Numbered from the stretch's first letter, positions 7,019 through 15,187 are shown. The stretch: 15,479 nt of DNA from Spirochaetota bacterium (GCA_018399855.1 JAGYNX010000020.1:1-15479); one strand, 5' to 3'. A program made the numbers and translations. The notes: generated by a model from the letters alone, not told the origin.

Positions 7019-7501
7019 TCACACAGATGAGAGTGCTTCTGAAACTATATTTCCTGCCTCTTCTATGTTTACATCTTTTGAAAGGGCTATTTCATGAATG
7101 ACAAGCTGATACGCGTTTTCATAAAGCTTTCTTTCCATTATGGAGAGCTCTTTTTCCCGGCCTCTTCTGTAAAGATCCCTGGCTACTTCAGCGACTTCAA
7201 ATATTGAACCACTTTTAACCTTATCGATGTTGCCCTGGTAACGAAGTTTCCAGTCATCCTCTGTTTCTACGTCCAGTTTCTTTAACAAGTTCAATACCTT
7301 CGAAACCTCTTTCTTGGAAATAATCCTTCGAATCCCTATCTCATCGGCTTTCTCCGTGGGAAGCATCACCTTCATGCCGCTGTTAATAATTGTTACGATG
7401 TAATACTCTGTTCTCTTTCCCAAAACCACTTTCCGCTCTATTGATTCAATAATGCCTACTCCATGCATGGGATACACAATTTTATCACCTACTTTATACA
7501 T
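7019..7501 (-). CDS. carD: CarD family transcriptional regulator
   Basis: The 160-residue protein matches CarD/CdnL. It has an N-terminal Tudor-like RNA-polymerase-binding domain (1-60: VGDKIVYPMHGVGIIESIE, then EYYIVTI and GMKVMLPTEKADEIGIR) and a helical C-terminal domain that contacts the upstream edge of the promoter bubble. CarD stabilises open complexes, especially at rRNA and growth-linked promoters, and is absent from many proteobacteria but usual in spirochaetes, actinobacteria and myxobacteria. It is the typical length. AGGAGCAGGGA precedes the ATG. The gene lies 114 bp downstream of the PBP gene with its own promoter in the gap, so it can be made independently of or together with PBP. 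Confidence 0.95.
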   Translation of the reverse strand: MYKVGDKIVYPMHGVGIIESIERKVVLGKRTEYYIVTIINSGMKVMLPTEKADEIGIRRIISKKEVSKVLNLLKKLDVETEDDWKLRYQGNIDKVKSGSIFEVAEVARDLYRRGREKELSIMERKLYENAYQLVIHEIALSKDVNIEEAGNIVSEALSSV

Positions 7502-7570
7502 TCCCTGCTCCTGCTGTGATAGAACGTTACCAGCAATCCCCTTTATATAAATATTTATTTAAGCTTAATT

Positions 7571-7598
7571 AATATATCACAGAACAGCCATATATCAA
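7571..7598 (-). promoter_or_regulatory. Candidate carD promoter
   Basis: TTGATA (7598-7593) and TATATT (7576-7571) lie 16 bp apart on the minus strand, in the AT-rich gap after the PBP stop. The resulting leader before carD would be about 60 nt. Confidence 0.5.
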
Positions 7599-7615
7599 GA
7601 AATATTTTTCCGCTA

Positions 7616-9985
7616 CTACTCTTCCAGCACAAGTCCTTCTTTTTCCATGTACCGTTCAAGTATCGACTTCATTTGCATATGTTCGCCATTACACTTGCAT
7701 CGGGGTCCACCACCCTGTACAAATAATTCTGAAACAATTTTCGTACACTTTTCTGAAGGTGCACAACCGCTGTACGCGCAAACCGCCCCGTGATAAACCC
7801 CGGGAGGAGGTGGCCCGAACTTCGACTCTTTCATTCCATTGTATATCTCTTTCATGTACCGTGCCCAGATGGGTGCCGCAACAGACGCGCCAGCCTGATG
7901 TTTTCCCAGTGACATAAATGGCTTATCATATCCTACCCACACAACCGCCGCGATATCCGGTGTAAAACCACAGAACCATGCATCTGTCCAGTTAGAAGTT
8001 GTACCGGTTTTTCCCGCGCAGTCCTGGTAGAATTTCGCCTCCCCGCGAATGGTACGGGTTGGAGTACCGCTGTTTACCACCCCTTCCATCAGGGAAGTCA
8101 TGACATACGCCACGTCCTCTGGTATAACCTGTATACTGCCATCTTCCTCCTTGGCAGCGATCACATTACCCACTTCCTCTTCTATGTTGGCAAGTTCTAT
8201 TCCGTCCCGGTCAACCACGTATCGTATGGCAAAAGGTATTACTTCCCTGCCCCTGTTGGCATACGTTGCGTATCCGGTTGCCATCTCAAACGGGGTAACC
8301 TCTGTAGTTCCCAGTGCCAGTGATGGATTTGGATGAAAACGTGTCTCGGGCACCTTGAGTACACGGGAAGCATACTCGATTATTCTGTCAGCACCTATAA
8401 TATCAAATATACGCACGGAAATTATATTAATCGAAGCTGCCAGTGCTTTTCTAACCCGCACAAGCCCCATGTAGTCTCCCTCGTAATTATCCGGACTCCA
8501 GCTGCCACCTTCACCATCTATATCCATGATGGGGGCATCAGGCAATGCCATACCCGCATTGATCAACCTGGATTCAATCCCTGCCCCGTATACATATGGC
8601 TTAAAGGCTGATCCGGGCTGACGTCGTGCCTGTATTGCCCTGTTAAACTGGTTATCAACGCTAAATCCCGAACCACCCACAAGGGTGGTAATATACCCGC
8701 TCTGCGGTTCAATAGCGATCAGGGCACCTTCCACATTTAACGTGGTAGAGATACCACTGGTAATTTCACGAAATGTCTGTACGTGCCTGTGAACCGAAGG
8801 GGCCCCGCTGATAAGTGATAATACTTCAAGACTATCATTCAGGTTGTCAACCATGCGTTTTTTGAACCTGGTTTCAAGATCATTTTTTACAAGTACAGAC
8901 GGCAGGCTGAAGATGGTACGCAAACGACTGTACGCGGAGAATAACCCCCGGTCAACAGCGTTGGAATAATACTGGTTAGCTTTTGCAGATATATCATCCT
9001 GCTTCTCAATTCCGGTTTGCAGGTATTTCTGTCCCGCCCTTTGTCTTTTCAGGTTAAGGGTTGTATATACGTTCAGTCCCTCGTTATAGACCGCGTCCTC
9101 GCCAAATCGTGACACCAGGATCTGGCGCACGTAATCGGTAAAATATGGAGCCTTGTCAACTTCCCGTGTGTAGGCTGTTTTCGTTGGATATTCAGTTTTT
9201 ATCTTTTGCACATACTCAGGCCAGAAAGACCTGTATATTTCATCAGCCCTTTCCCTGGTCAGGAAATCCATGTCTACCATCCTGTTCAGGATATCCCTGT
9301 TCTTCTCGTAGGCAGCATGTGTATCCATGAGAGGAGAATACGCCTCCGGTGCGGATGGCAGGGCTGCCAGTACCGCGCTTTCAGCCACATTCAAGGTCTT
9401 CACATCCTTGTCAAAGAACAATTTCGCGGCAGAAGATATCCCGTAACATCCGCGTCCAAGGTAAATCTGGTTGAAATACATTTCCAGTATTTCCTGCTTG
9501 GTGAATTTCTTTTCAATCTGCAGCGCAAGCACCGCCTCAACAGCCTTTCTTGCATAGGTACGTTCACCTTCAGTAAACAGCCTCTTCGCCAGCTGCTGGG
9601 TTATTGTTGATCCGCCCTGAACGATCCTTCCCGCGGCAATATTCTTCAGCATGGCCCGTACTATTGCCATTGGGTTTACACCAATATGGGAATAGAATGA
9701 CTGGTCCTCGGTAGCAAGAAACGCATTGATGAGGGGTTGTGGAAGATTCTGGTATGACACCAGATCACGTTTCTGATGAAAAAGTTCAGCAATCAGTTCA
9801 CCATTCACATCATATATCTTGGTGGGAATGCTTGGTTGAAATTTTTTCAGACTTTCTATTCCCGAAAAATTGCGCACCTCGGAAAGGATATATCCAAATA
9901 CCAGACCACCCATCAGGGATACAAGCATGATAATGACGAATCCCGCCCGAAGTCTCATAATATAATCATTAAAAATTGGTTTCAT
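7616..9985 (-). CDS. mrcA: Class A penicillin-binding protein (glycosyltransferase-transpeptidase, PBP1A type)
   Basis: This 789-residue bifunctional peptidoglycan synthase polymerises lipid II and cross-links the peptides at the outer face of the inner membrane. One N-terminal anchor lies at about 13-34. The glycosyltransferase 51 domain (about 55-235) has catalytic Glu93 in EDQSFYSH, GGSTITQQLAKRLF (124-137) and KQEILEMYFNQIYLG (163-177). A linker of about 100 residues (330-420) separates it from the transpeptidase. The transpeptidase has the nucleophile Ser459 in SAFK, SIN at 518-520 and KTGT at 659-662, all intact. The tail has five cysteines (736, 741, 747, 763, 765) in the ACxxSG / C / PxCxC pattern common in this family. 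The gene lies downstream of the adenylate cyclase and a tiny membrane protein, with a 92-bp gap. The ribosome site (AAGG) before ATG 9985 is weak. Confidence 0.96.
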   Translation of the reverse strand: MKPIFNDYIMRLRAGFVIIMLVSLMGGLVFGYILSEVRNFSGIESLKKFQPSIPTKIYDVNGELIAELFHQKRDLVSYQNLPQPLINAFLATEDQSFYSHIGVNPMAIVRAMLKNIAAGRIVQGGSTITQQLAKRLFTEGERTYARKAVEAVLALQIEKKFTKQEILEMYFNQIYLGRGCYGISSAAKLFFDKDVKTLNVAESAVLAALPSAPEAYSPLMDTHAAYEKNRDILNRMVDMDFLTRERADEIYRSFWPEYVQKIKTEYPTKTAYTREVDKAPYFTDYVRQILVSRFGEDAVYNEGLNVYTTLNLKRQRAGQKYLQTGIEKQDDISAKANQYYSNAVDRGLFSAYSRLRTIFSLPSVLVKNDLETRFKKRMVDNLNDSLEVLSLISGAPSVHRHVQTFREITSGISTTLNVEGALIAIEPQSGYITTLVGGSGFSVDNQFNRAIQARRQPGSAFKPYVYGAGIESRLINAGMALPDAPIMDIDGEGGSWSPDNYEGDYMGLVRVRKALAASINIISVRIFDIIGADRIIEYASRVLKVPETRFHPNPSLALGTTEVTPFEMATGYATYANRGREVIPFAIRYVVDRDGIELANIEEEVGNVIAAKEEDGSIQVIPEDVAYVMTSLMEGVVNSGTPTRTIRGEAKFYQDCAGKTGTTSNWTDAWFCGFTPDIAAVVWVGYDKPFMSLGKHQAGASVAAPIWARYMKEIYNGMKESKFGPPPPGVYHGAVCAYSGCAPSEKCTKIVSELFVQGGGPRCKCNGEHMQMKSILERYMEKEGLVLEE

Positions 9986-10019
9986 TGTACGTAGCCTTTA
10001 CATATCCCGGGTTAAACAA

Positions 10020-10025
10020 ATTATA
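10020..10025 (-). promoter_or_regulatory. Possible -10 box before the PBP gene
   Basis: TATAAT stands alone on the minus strand in the 92-bp gap, without a convincing -35. The same gap contains two direct copies of TAACCCGG (10080-10073 and 10014-10007), the first covering the stop codon of the small membrane protein. Promoter activity is uncertain. Confidence 0.3.
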
Positions 10026-10077
10026 CACCTCTTTGCAACAGGTATATAAAATTATCAAGCAAATTCTTTGAACCGGG

Positions 10078-10281
10078 TTATCTCTTTCTTGTCATGTTCA
10101 CGAGGTATGCAACCAGGAGTAACACGCAGAATGCAATTACAACCCACATAATCAGGTAAAAAGCCGCACCCAGCACAACCCCGAGAAACTTGAGGGCAAA
10201 AGGAATTAGATATCTAAAAAGAAGATATACTGCCGATACAACCCCCAGCAGGTATATTACTACACTCCATTCTTGTCTCAT
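10078..10281 (-). CDS. Small two-helix membrane protein (67 aa)
   Basis: Nearly the whole of this 67-residue product is hydrophobic. One helix lies at about 7-25 and a longer one at about 29-61, ending in NMTRKR, whose positive charges suggest a cytoplasmic C terminus. I do not recognise a family. GAGGTG lies 6 bp before the ATG, a strong ribosome site, which supports it as a real gene. It begins 36 bp after the stop of the adenylate cyclase gene and is very likely cotranscribed with it. It could be a partner of the cyclase or of PBP, but nothing in the sequence shows this. Confidence 0.72.
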   Translation of the reverse strand: MRQEWSVVIYLLGVVSAVYLLFRYLIPFALKFLGVVLGAAFYLIMWVVIAFCVLLLVAYLVNMTRKR

Positions 10282-10317
10282 AATTCACCTCGCAGACTAC
10301 AACATTATTGCCTATGG

Positions 10318-12921
10318 TTATTTTGACCGAAGCCTGTAGACACCATCCCAGTTCTTTGATGGAGGATTCTGAATAAACTCGGTGCACCTTGTAACGTATG
10401 TATTGCTGGGCCCGTCTTCAGGGATAATTTTCAAAGCAGCCCTGAACGCTGACCGGGCTTTCTTCCAGTCTCTTTCCTTAAAAAGCTTCAGACCATCATT
10501 ATATTTCGAACGCATTTCAAGCATCTGCTCAGACAGGTTACCCCAGGTGTCCATTAGTTCAAAAACTTTTATGGGCTGTTCCTTCCCAACCACACGAATG
10601 GTGTCAAGCTCCCTGTATCCGAAATCATCTTTCACCAGTGTATGGGTATCTTCACTGATCATCAGGTATGTACCATAATGCTTATTAGCCCCTTCAAGCC
10701 TGGAGGCAAGGTTTACAGAATCACCCATGGCTGTATAATCCATTCGTGTATGGGAGCCCATATTTCCAACAACGGCGTCACCTGTATTCAAACCCATGCG
10801 AACGTATAATTCATGTTTTCCCTGTTTTTTCCACACTTCCCGCATGTCAGCCAGGCGTTTCTGCATTTCCATGGCACCATGGCATGCTCGAAGGGCATGG
10901 TCCTCCAGGAAATGAGGGGCCCCGTAAAACGCCATTATCGCATCCCCTTCGTACTTGTCAATAGTACCATCATTTTTTAAAATAATATCCGTCATTTCAG
11001 ACAGGTATTCATTAAGAAGCAATACAAGATCAGGAGGGGTAAGCTGTTCTGAAATTGTGGAGAATTTAGCCACGTCAGAGAAGAAGGTGGTTATTTGACG
11101 CATCTCACCCCCAAGGTTCAGGGTTTCAGGGTTTTTAATTATCTCATCAATAACGCGTGGAGAAATATAATGCCCAAAAGCCGTCTTTATAAAACGCCGC
11201 TGACTCTCCTCCTTCAAAAATTTAACAGAAGCAATAGTAAGTGAAGGAAGCAGAATGGAGAGTAGAATGCCAAGCTGATCAAACCATACATTCATAGTTG
11301 AAAAAATAAGCAGTATGACCCCATAAAACATGAAACCGGATACAACAATGGTAATAATCGACTGCTTCGCATCAAGTTTCTGAACAACAAAACCACTCAG
11401 AAGAGCAATCAGCAGCATGACAATATAATTAGCCATATCTGAAGCTTCTGTTATAAATTCTTTCTGGAGAATAGTGTTCAACACATTGGGATAGGTTCCC
11501 ACCATCATGTAATGGGATGACAGGGGAGTTACCCCGATATCCTGTGTTCCGGTGGCGGTGAGACCGATAATGGCTGAATGATGCCGCAGGTTTTCCACTT
11601 CTCTTACCAGTTTAATGGCTTTAATGAAGTTTGATAGACCGGCCACAGAATCTGAAGCAGAAGGGTCTTCCTTTTCTATATCTTTCAGCCTCTTTAGTTC
11701 CTGGTGCAATGGCTGAATTAATTCTTTCTCAAGTACATCGATTTTGTGCCGGTATGTTACTATGGACTGCCACAATTCACGTTTTTTTCCAAGATCAGTT
11801 GACTTTTGGTACAGTTTTTCAGCTTCGTTCAGTTTGCCAATAAACTCGCTGCGTTCAGTTTTTTGCATTGCTATTTCCTGCTCGTCAAGAAAGCCATGCA
11901 CCTCTTCTGCCACCATGCTGTATTCAAGAAGAGCATAGTAGGACAGGTGATTGAATGTTTCTTCCAGCGGGCCGGCCCAGTTGATGTTTATCATTCCTTT
12001 TCCATCAATGGGTATTACCAGGTCTTTCTTCTCATGTGTTACCGGATTCAACGCTTCTTTCAGCACAACCCGTTTCCCCGGAAGTATTTCCACATCTTCA
12101 ATGGGAACTCCACATAAGTCCATAACCATAACCAGGCCCATGTGAAAGAACACGCGATTATCGAATACTCGCAACAACCGTATCCTTCTTGCAGTACCGT
12201 CCATATCAAAATCACTGTCCACAAACCCGAAGGTTTTCGCGGCTCCAATCACTTCAGGTATTGGGTACTGTATTGCAACCCGTTCACTGTCAACCATACT
12301 CATGAACTTCTCTCTGTTTTTTTCAGGAACAGGGACAGAAGACCTGTGTATGAATTCCTGTCGCGCCCGTTGCTGGCGTTCTTTTTGCTCAGCCGACATT
12401 TGTCGTGGGGTAAGTTCCTCTTTCAGAAAAGAGAAAGGGATTATCACATTCCCCACTGACTTCATTCCGTTTGCAAGCATTACATCCCGATCTATTAAAA
12501 GACCCGATACATCCGCCGGCTGTATACGGCTTCCTTCACGGAAATTATCCAGCAAAGTCCTGTAGGCCTCCATGTCCAGTCCCACCGGTGAAGCATCCGG
12601 AAACTGTATATCCATGGTGGTTTGACGGTTTCCTGCTTCCCGCAACACCTCCATCCCGTAGGCATAGATGTCACGAGGCCATGGAAACTGCCCAACATTA
12701 TTAAGACTATTATCATCGATATTAATGAATGAAATAAATTCCCATTCAGGGGGTGACGGTTTTATCTCGAAAGCTATATCATATAATTTTAATTTAAACA
12801 GGTGATACGGTGTTGTAAAACTGAGAAATAAAATGATAATGAAAAGGAAGGCACCGGTGACCATGCCCGCATATGCACTTCTCTCCATGAAATACTGAAA
12901 CTTGCCAAGTATTTTTTTCAT
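10318..12921 (-). CDS. Membrane adenylate cyclase with CHASE2 sensor domain (class III)
   Basis: The 867-residue protein makes cAMP under control of an extracytoplasmic sensor. Helix 1 is at 20-36. The CHASE2 domain spans about 40-490 (INIDDNSLNNVGQFPWPRD early; GLTATGTQDIGVTPLS late). Three helices lie at about 496-514, 519-541 and 547-567. The cyclase domain spans about 605-790, with metal ligands D616 and D660, K656 and T730 as the adenine-selecting pair, and N737 and R741 for catalysis. All are present, so it should be an active class IIIb-type adenylate cyclase. A TPR-like helical tail (about 795-835) ends with PPSKNWDGVYRLRSK, common in CHASE2 cyclases. CHASE2 is interrupted by a coiled-coil insertion at 335-447. 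The start at ATG 12921 (AGGAAAG upstream, first helix well placed) is preferred over an ORF extension reaching 13074, which has no signal features and would overlap the htrA end. Confidence 0.93.
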   Translation of the reverse strand: MKKILGKFQYFMERSAYAGMVTGAFLFIIILFLSFTTPYHLFKLKLYDIAFEIKPSPPEWEFISFINIDDNSLNNVGQFPWPRDIYAYGMEVLREAGNRQTTMDIQFPDASPVGLDMEAYRTLLDNFREGSRIQPADVSGLLIDRDVMLANGMKSVGNVIIPFSFLKEELTPRQMSAEQKERQQRARQEFIHRSSVPVPEKNREKFMSMVDSERVAIQYPIPEVIGAAKTFGFVDSDFDMDGTARRIRLLRVFDNRVFFHMGLVMVMDLCGVPIEDVEILPGKRVVLKEALNPVTHEKKDLVIPIDGKGMININWAGPLEETFNHLSYYALLEYSMVAEEVHGFLDEQEIAMQKTERSEFIGKLNEAEKLYQKSTDLGKKRELWQSIVTYRHKIDVLEKELIQPLHQELKRLKDIEKEDPSASDSVAGLSNFIKAIKLVREVENLRHHSAIIGLTATGTQDIGVTPLSSHYMMVGTYPNVLNTILQKEFITEASDMANYIVMLLIALLSGFVVQKLDAKQSIITIVVSGFMFYGVILLIFSTMNVWFDQLGILLSILLPSLTIASVKFLKEESQRRFIKTAFGHYISPRVIDEIIKNPETLNLGGEMRQITTFFSDVAKFSTISEQLTPPDLVLLLNEYLSEMTDIILKNDGTIDKYEGDAIMAFYGAPHFLEDHALRACHGAMEMQKRLADMREVWKKQGKHELYVRMGLNTGDAVVGNMGSHTRMDYTAMGDSVNLASRLEGANKHYGTYLMISEDTHTLVKDDFGYRELDTIRVVGKEQPIKVFELMDTWGNLSEQMLEMRSKYNDGLKLFKERDWKKARSAFRAALKIIPEDGPSNTYVTRCTEFIQNPPSKNWDGVYRLRSK

Positions 12922-12950
12922 AGCTTTCCTGCCTGATATGTAGTTATTGC

Positions 12951-12987
12951 AATACCCGGAGTGCGTATACATTATACCCCGGGTATT
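12951..12987. promoter_or_regulatory. Perfect inverted repeat around a -10 box upstream of the cyclase
   Basis: AATACCCGG (12951-12959) and CCGGGTATT (12979-12987) are perfect 9-bp inverted copies 19 bp apart. On the minus strand TATAAT (12976-12971) sits between them, inside a smaller palindrome GTATA-ATG-TATAC. No T-run follows, so it is not a normal terminator for htrA. It looks like an operator, or a leader hairpin about 30-70 nt before the cyclase start. The cognate factor is unknown. Confidence 0.5.
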
Positions 12988-13019
12988 ACACTGTTCCCCT
13001 GATGTTATTACATGTGGGT

Positions 13020-14162
13020 CTATGGTCTTTCTTTTACTGTAACATACAGCGTTACACGGGACTTGTTTCTCCAAACTACAATCTTCAGTGTCTCCCCGAT
13101 CTTTGCCTTGCCCACAATATCCAGCAGGGTTTCAAAAGACTCTATCTCTTTCCCCTTTACAGAAAGAATGACATCACCAACTTTTATTCCACCCTTGTCA
13201 GCGGGACTATCTTCCATCACTCCGCCAACAAGTGCTCCGCTGGTATCATCAAGTCCCCGCTCCCTGGCGTATTCTTCAGTAAGGGGTACTATCTGAACCC
13301 CGATAAAACCTCTTTTTATCTTTCCCGTTTCCTTCAATTGTTCCAGTATGGATTTGGCAGTATTCATTGGGATGGCGAACCCAATTCCCATATATCCACC
13401 ACTGCTTGAATAGATCATCCTGTTTATACCTATTACCTCACCATTAATGTTAATGAGAGGACCACCCGAGTTTCCCGGGTTAATTGAAGCATCTGTCTGT
13501 ATATGGGACTGGGAACCACCCATCATGTCCACATCACGTCTACCTGTAGCGCTGATAACACCAACCGTAAAAGTTCTGTCAAGACCGAAAGGATTACCAA
13601 TAGCAATTGCCCAGTCACCTACCTGAACGTTATCTGAATCGCCGATAAACACCGGTTTCAGTTTTTTCCCCACATCAATCTTTAACAGGGCTATGTCCGT
13701 CCTGGGATCCGATCCCACAACCTTCGCGTCAAAGGTCTCATCATCCACTTTAACGGTAACCTTGTCAACTTTCGCTATCACGTGATGATTAGTACATATG
13801 TACCCGTCTTCTGAAAGGATAAATCCTGTACCAAGACCGGTACGTTTCCGTTCCCGCTGACGGTTCTTTGGTGCGCCAAAAAACTGTCTGAAGAAGGGAT
13901 CATCATAAAATGGATGCTGGGGCATTTGAACTGTCTGCTCTGTGGTGATTGACACAACACGTTCCCTGTACAGGTCAGACACCTGTATGAATGCTTCCTG
14001 CATTTGCACCGCGTATTTATTTGCATCATTTCCCTTCAGGGGCGACTGGTCCATATCACCAAACAGTGATGACTGGTTCTTAGAACATGAAAATGTATTC
14101 AGTGTAAGAACCGCCACTCCTGCAAGTATTACCGGAATGATATATTTAAACCTGTTATTCAT
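13020..14162 (-). CDS. htrA: HtrA/DegP-family periplasmic serine protease with one PDZ domain
   Basis: The 380-residue envelope protease degrades or senses misfolded periplasmic proteins. An N-terminal hydrophobic segment (7-24) is followed by FSC at 24-26, either a lipid anchor with a poor lipobox or a membrane anchor. The trypsin-like domain (about 60-275) has an intact triad: H127 in TNHHVI, D156 in RTDIALLKI and S232 in NPGNSGGP. One PDZ domain (about 283-375: GFIGVQIVPL, GGIKVGDVILSVKGK) makes it DegS-like in layout rather than DegP-like, which has two. The LA-loop region has FYDDPFFRQFFG, common in the family. GGAGGACT precedes the ATG at longer-than-usual spacing. The 98-bp gap to the cyclase holds a possible operator, so cotranscription is uncertain. 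Confidence 0.95.
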   Translation of the reverse strand: MNNRFKYIIPVILAGVAVLTLNTFSCSKNQSSLFGDMDQSPLKGNDANKYAVQMQEAFIQVSDLYRERVVSITTEQTVQMPQHPFYDDPFFRQFFGAPKNRQRERKRTGLGTGFILSEDGYICTNHHVIAKVDKVTVKVDDETFDAKVVGSDPRTDIALLKIDVGKKLKPVFIGDSDNVQVGDWAIAIGNPFGLDRTFTVGVISATGRRDVDMMGGSQSHIQTDASINPGNSGGPLININGEVIGINRMIYSSSGGYMGIGFAIPMNTAKSILEQLKETGKIKRGFIGVQIVPLTEEYARERGLDDTSGALVGGVMEDSPADKGGIKVGDVILSVKGKEIESFETLLDIVGKAKIGETLKIVVWRNKSRVTLYVTVKERP

Positions 14163-14231
14163 AGTATTTCAGTCCTCCTTCTATAAAATCACATAGCATA
14201 CATTATTTTTAGAAAAGTACCAGTATTTCAC

Positions 14232-14237
14232 ATTATA
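14232..14237 (-). promoter_or_regulatory. Possible -10 box for htrA
   Basis: A TATAAT on the minus strand (14237-14232) lies about 70 bp before the htrA start, in the 126-bp gap after the J-protein gene. No consensus -35 is visible at the right distance. No hairpin with a T-run is seen in this gap, so read-through from the upstream gene is possible. Confidence 0.3.
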
Positions 14238-14288
14238 TCAGCACATCTTATGATAGAAATCTGAAAACCGCAACAGCATTTTTACTAA

Positions 14289-14954
14289 TTAAATAGTAAA
14301 TACTTTTAAAAGCAGTGCGTATTGCCGGTTAATATCCTTCATCTTATTCAGATCACCCCCGGGCCTGTCAGGATGGAACTGTTTCACCAGGATCCTGTAT
14401 TTCCCCTGTATAATTTTTCTGGATGGGTTATGTATTTTAAAGGTTTCAAGGGCATGATCCACGTCCCTTTTATGGATAACGTATGTATTCACACCGTTGA
14501 GAATATCATTGAACTCACGGCTTTTCCCATACTCAATATTTTTTTCATCAAGGTAGAATTCCCGCAGTGGATCATATGCCATGGATTTCATTACATGGGT
14601 GTAAATGGATTCATGCATCCTGCAATATGTTCCATCTCCCACTATTCTGCCGCAAAATTTACCTTCTTCCGGATCATAATGATAGCATAATCCCTTTTCC
14701 GGATATGGTACCGCTGCCATCCTCATTGGATCAGTATGAATATAATATCCATCCATAGCTATATTCACTTTCAGGTTATACAACGCGTGAAACAGGGAAA
14801 AATGCCTCATAAAAAGACTTTGCTGATCATCATACCATGGCTGCTCAGACAAGAATTCCCTGAAAACGGTTGCTTCCATTACAGGTTCTTTTTTTTGCAG
14901 CAGGTATGTCAGTAAGTTGTCACTGTTTATTTGAACCAATTCATTCTGTCCCAT
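14289..14954 (-). CDS. DNA-J-related protein with C-terminal J domain and a C/H-rich motif
   Basis: This is a 221-residue cytosolic co-chaperone-like protein. Residues about 10-85 resemble the 'DNA-J related' N-terminal domain: FLSEQPWYDD, then FMRHFSLFHALYNL and GYYIHTDP. The J domain is at the C terminus (about 161-221), with the essential HPD at 194-196 followed by RPGGD. It can therefore be expected to stimulate an Hsp70 (DnaK). There is no G/F-rich region or DnaJ zinc centre. Instead residues 90-114 carry C90, H92, C101, C111 and H114, a spacing that suggests one bound zinc. The gene starts 11 bp after the small lipoprotein gene; its own ribosome site is weak, suggesting coupled translation. 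The client of the protein is unknown. Confidence 0.82.
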   Translation of the reverse strand: MGQNELVQINSDNLLTYLLQKKEPVMEATVFREFLSEQPWYDDQQSLFMRHFSLFHALYNLKVNIAMDGYYIHTDPMRMAAVPYPEKGLCYHYDPEEGKFCGRIVGDGTYCRMHESIYTHVMKSMAYDPLREFYLDEKNIEYGKSREFNDILNGVNTYVIHKRDVDHALETFKIHNPSRKIIQGKYRILVKQFHPDRPGGDLNKMKDINRQYALLLKVFTI

Positions 14955-14965
14955 ACTTGCTTTTC

Positions 14966-15160
14966 TTACTTGAATACGTCTGGATTTCCAGTTTCATTGT
15001 CTTTTTTGTCCTTTTCAATCTCCTCTCTAAACATAAACTTATAATCATTGGACCCATCAGAAGTTATTTGCTGGCGGGGCACCTTATTGTCCGCTTTTTT
15101 CTCACATGCGCAAAACGATACAAGTATGGCACAAGCTGCCAATATGCGTATAATCTTCAT
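14966..15160 (-). CDS. Small lipoprotein (64 aa), first gene of the J-protein operon
   Basis: A basic start (MKIIR) and a hydrophobic stretch of about 13 residues lead to SFCAC, so Cys19 is the likely lipidated residue. The mature part of about 45 residues is highly charged and shows no domain: many Lys, Asp and Glu, including REEIEKDKKDNE. It would be held to a membrane. AGGAG lies 8 bp before the ATG and a good promoter precedes it, so the gene is very likely real. Its function is unknown; the neighbour is a cytosolic J protein, so the pairing may be only transcriptional. Confidence 0.75.
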   Translation of the reverse strand: MKIIRILAACAILVSFCACEKKADNKVPRQQITSDGSNDYKFMFREEIEKDKKDNETGNPDVFK

Positions 15161-15187
15161 TTAATTTCTCCTGGTGACTATGCTTAT

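Noticed and set aside
7616..7780. The cysteine-rich tail of the penicillin-binding protein as a novel metal site
   Set aside because: A similar C-SG-C-P-C pattern occurs at the C terminus of many class A PBPs, so it is not a special feature here.
9206..9610. Open frame of 134 codons on the plus strand
   Set aside because: It is antisense to the glycosyltransferase domain of the PBP gene and is a shadow of that coding frame.
9986..10077. A hairpin (TATACCT with AGGTGTATA) as terminator of the cyclase operon
   Set aside because: The stem has a bulge, is AT-rich and is not followed by a real T-run.
12922..13074. An extended N terminus of 51 residues for the adenylate cyclase
   Set aside because: The extension overlaps the end of htrA, has no signal or conserved features, and the internal ATG at 12921 has a good ribosome site and places the first membrane helix normally.
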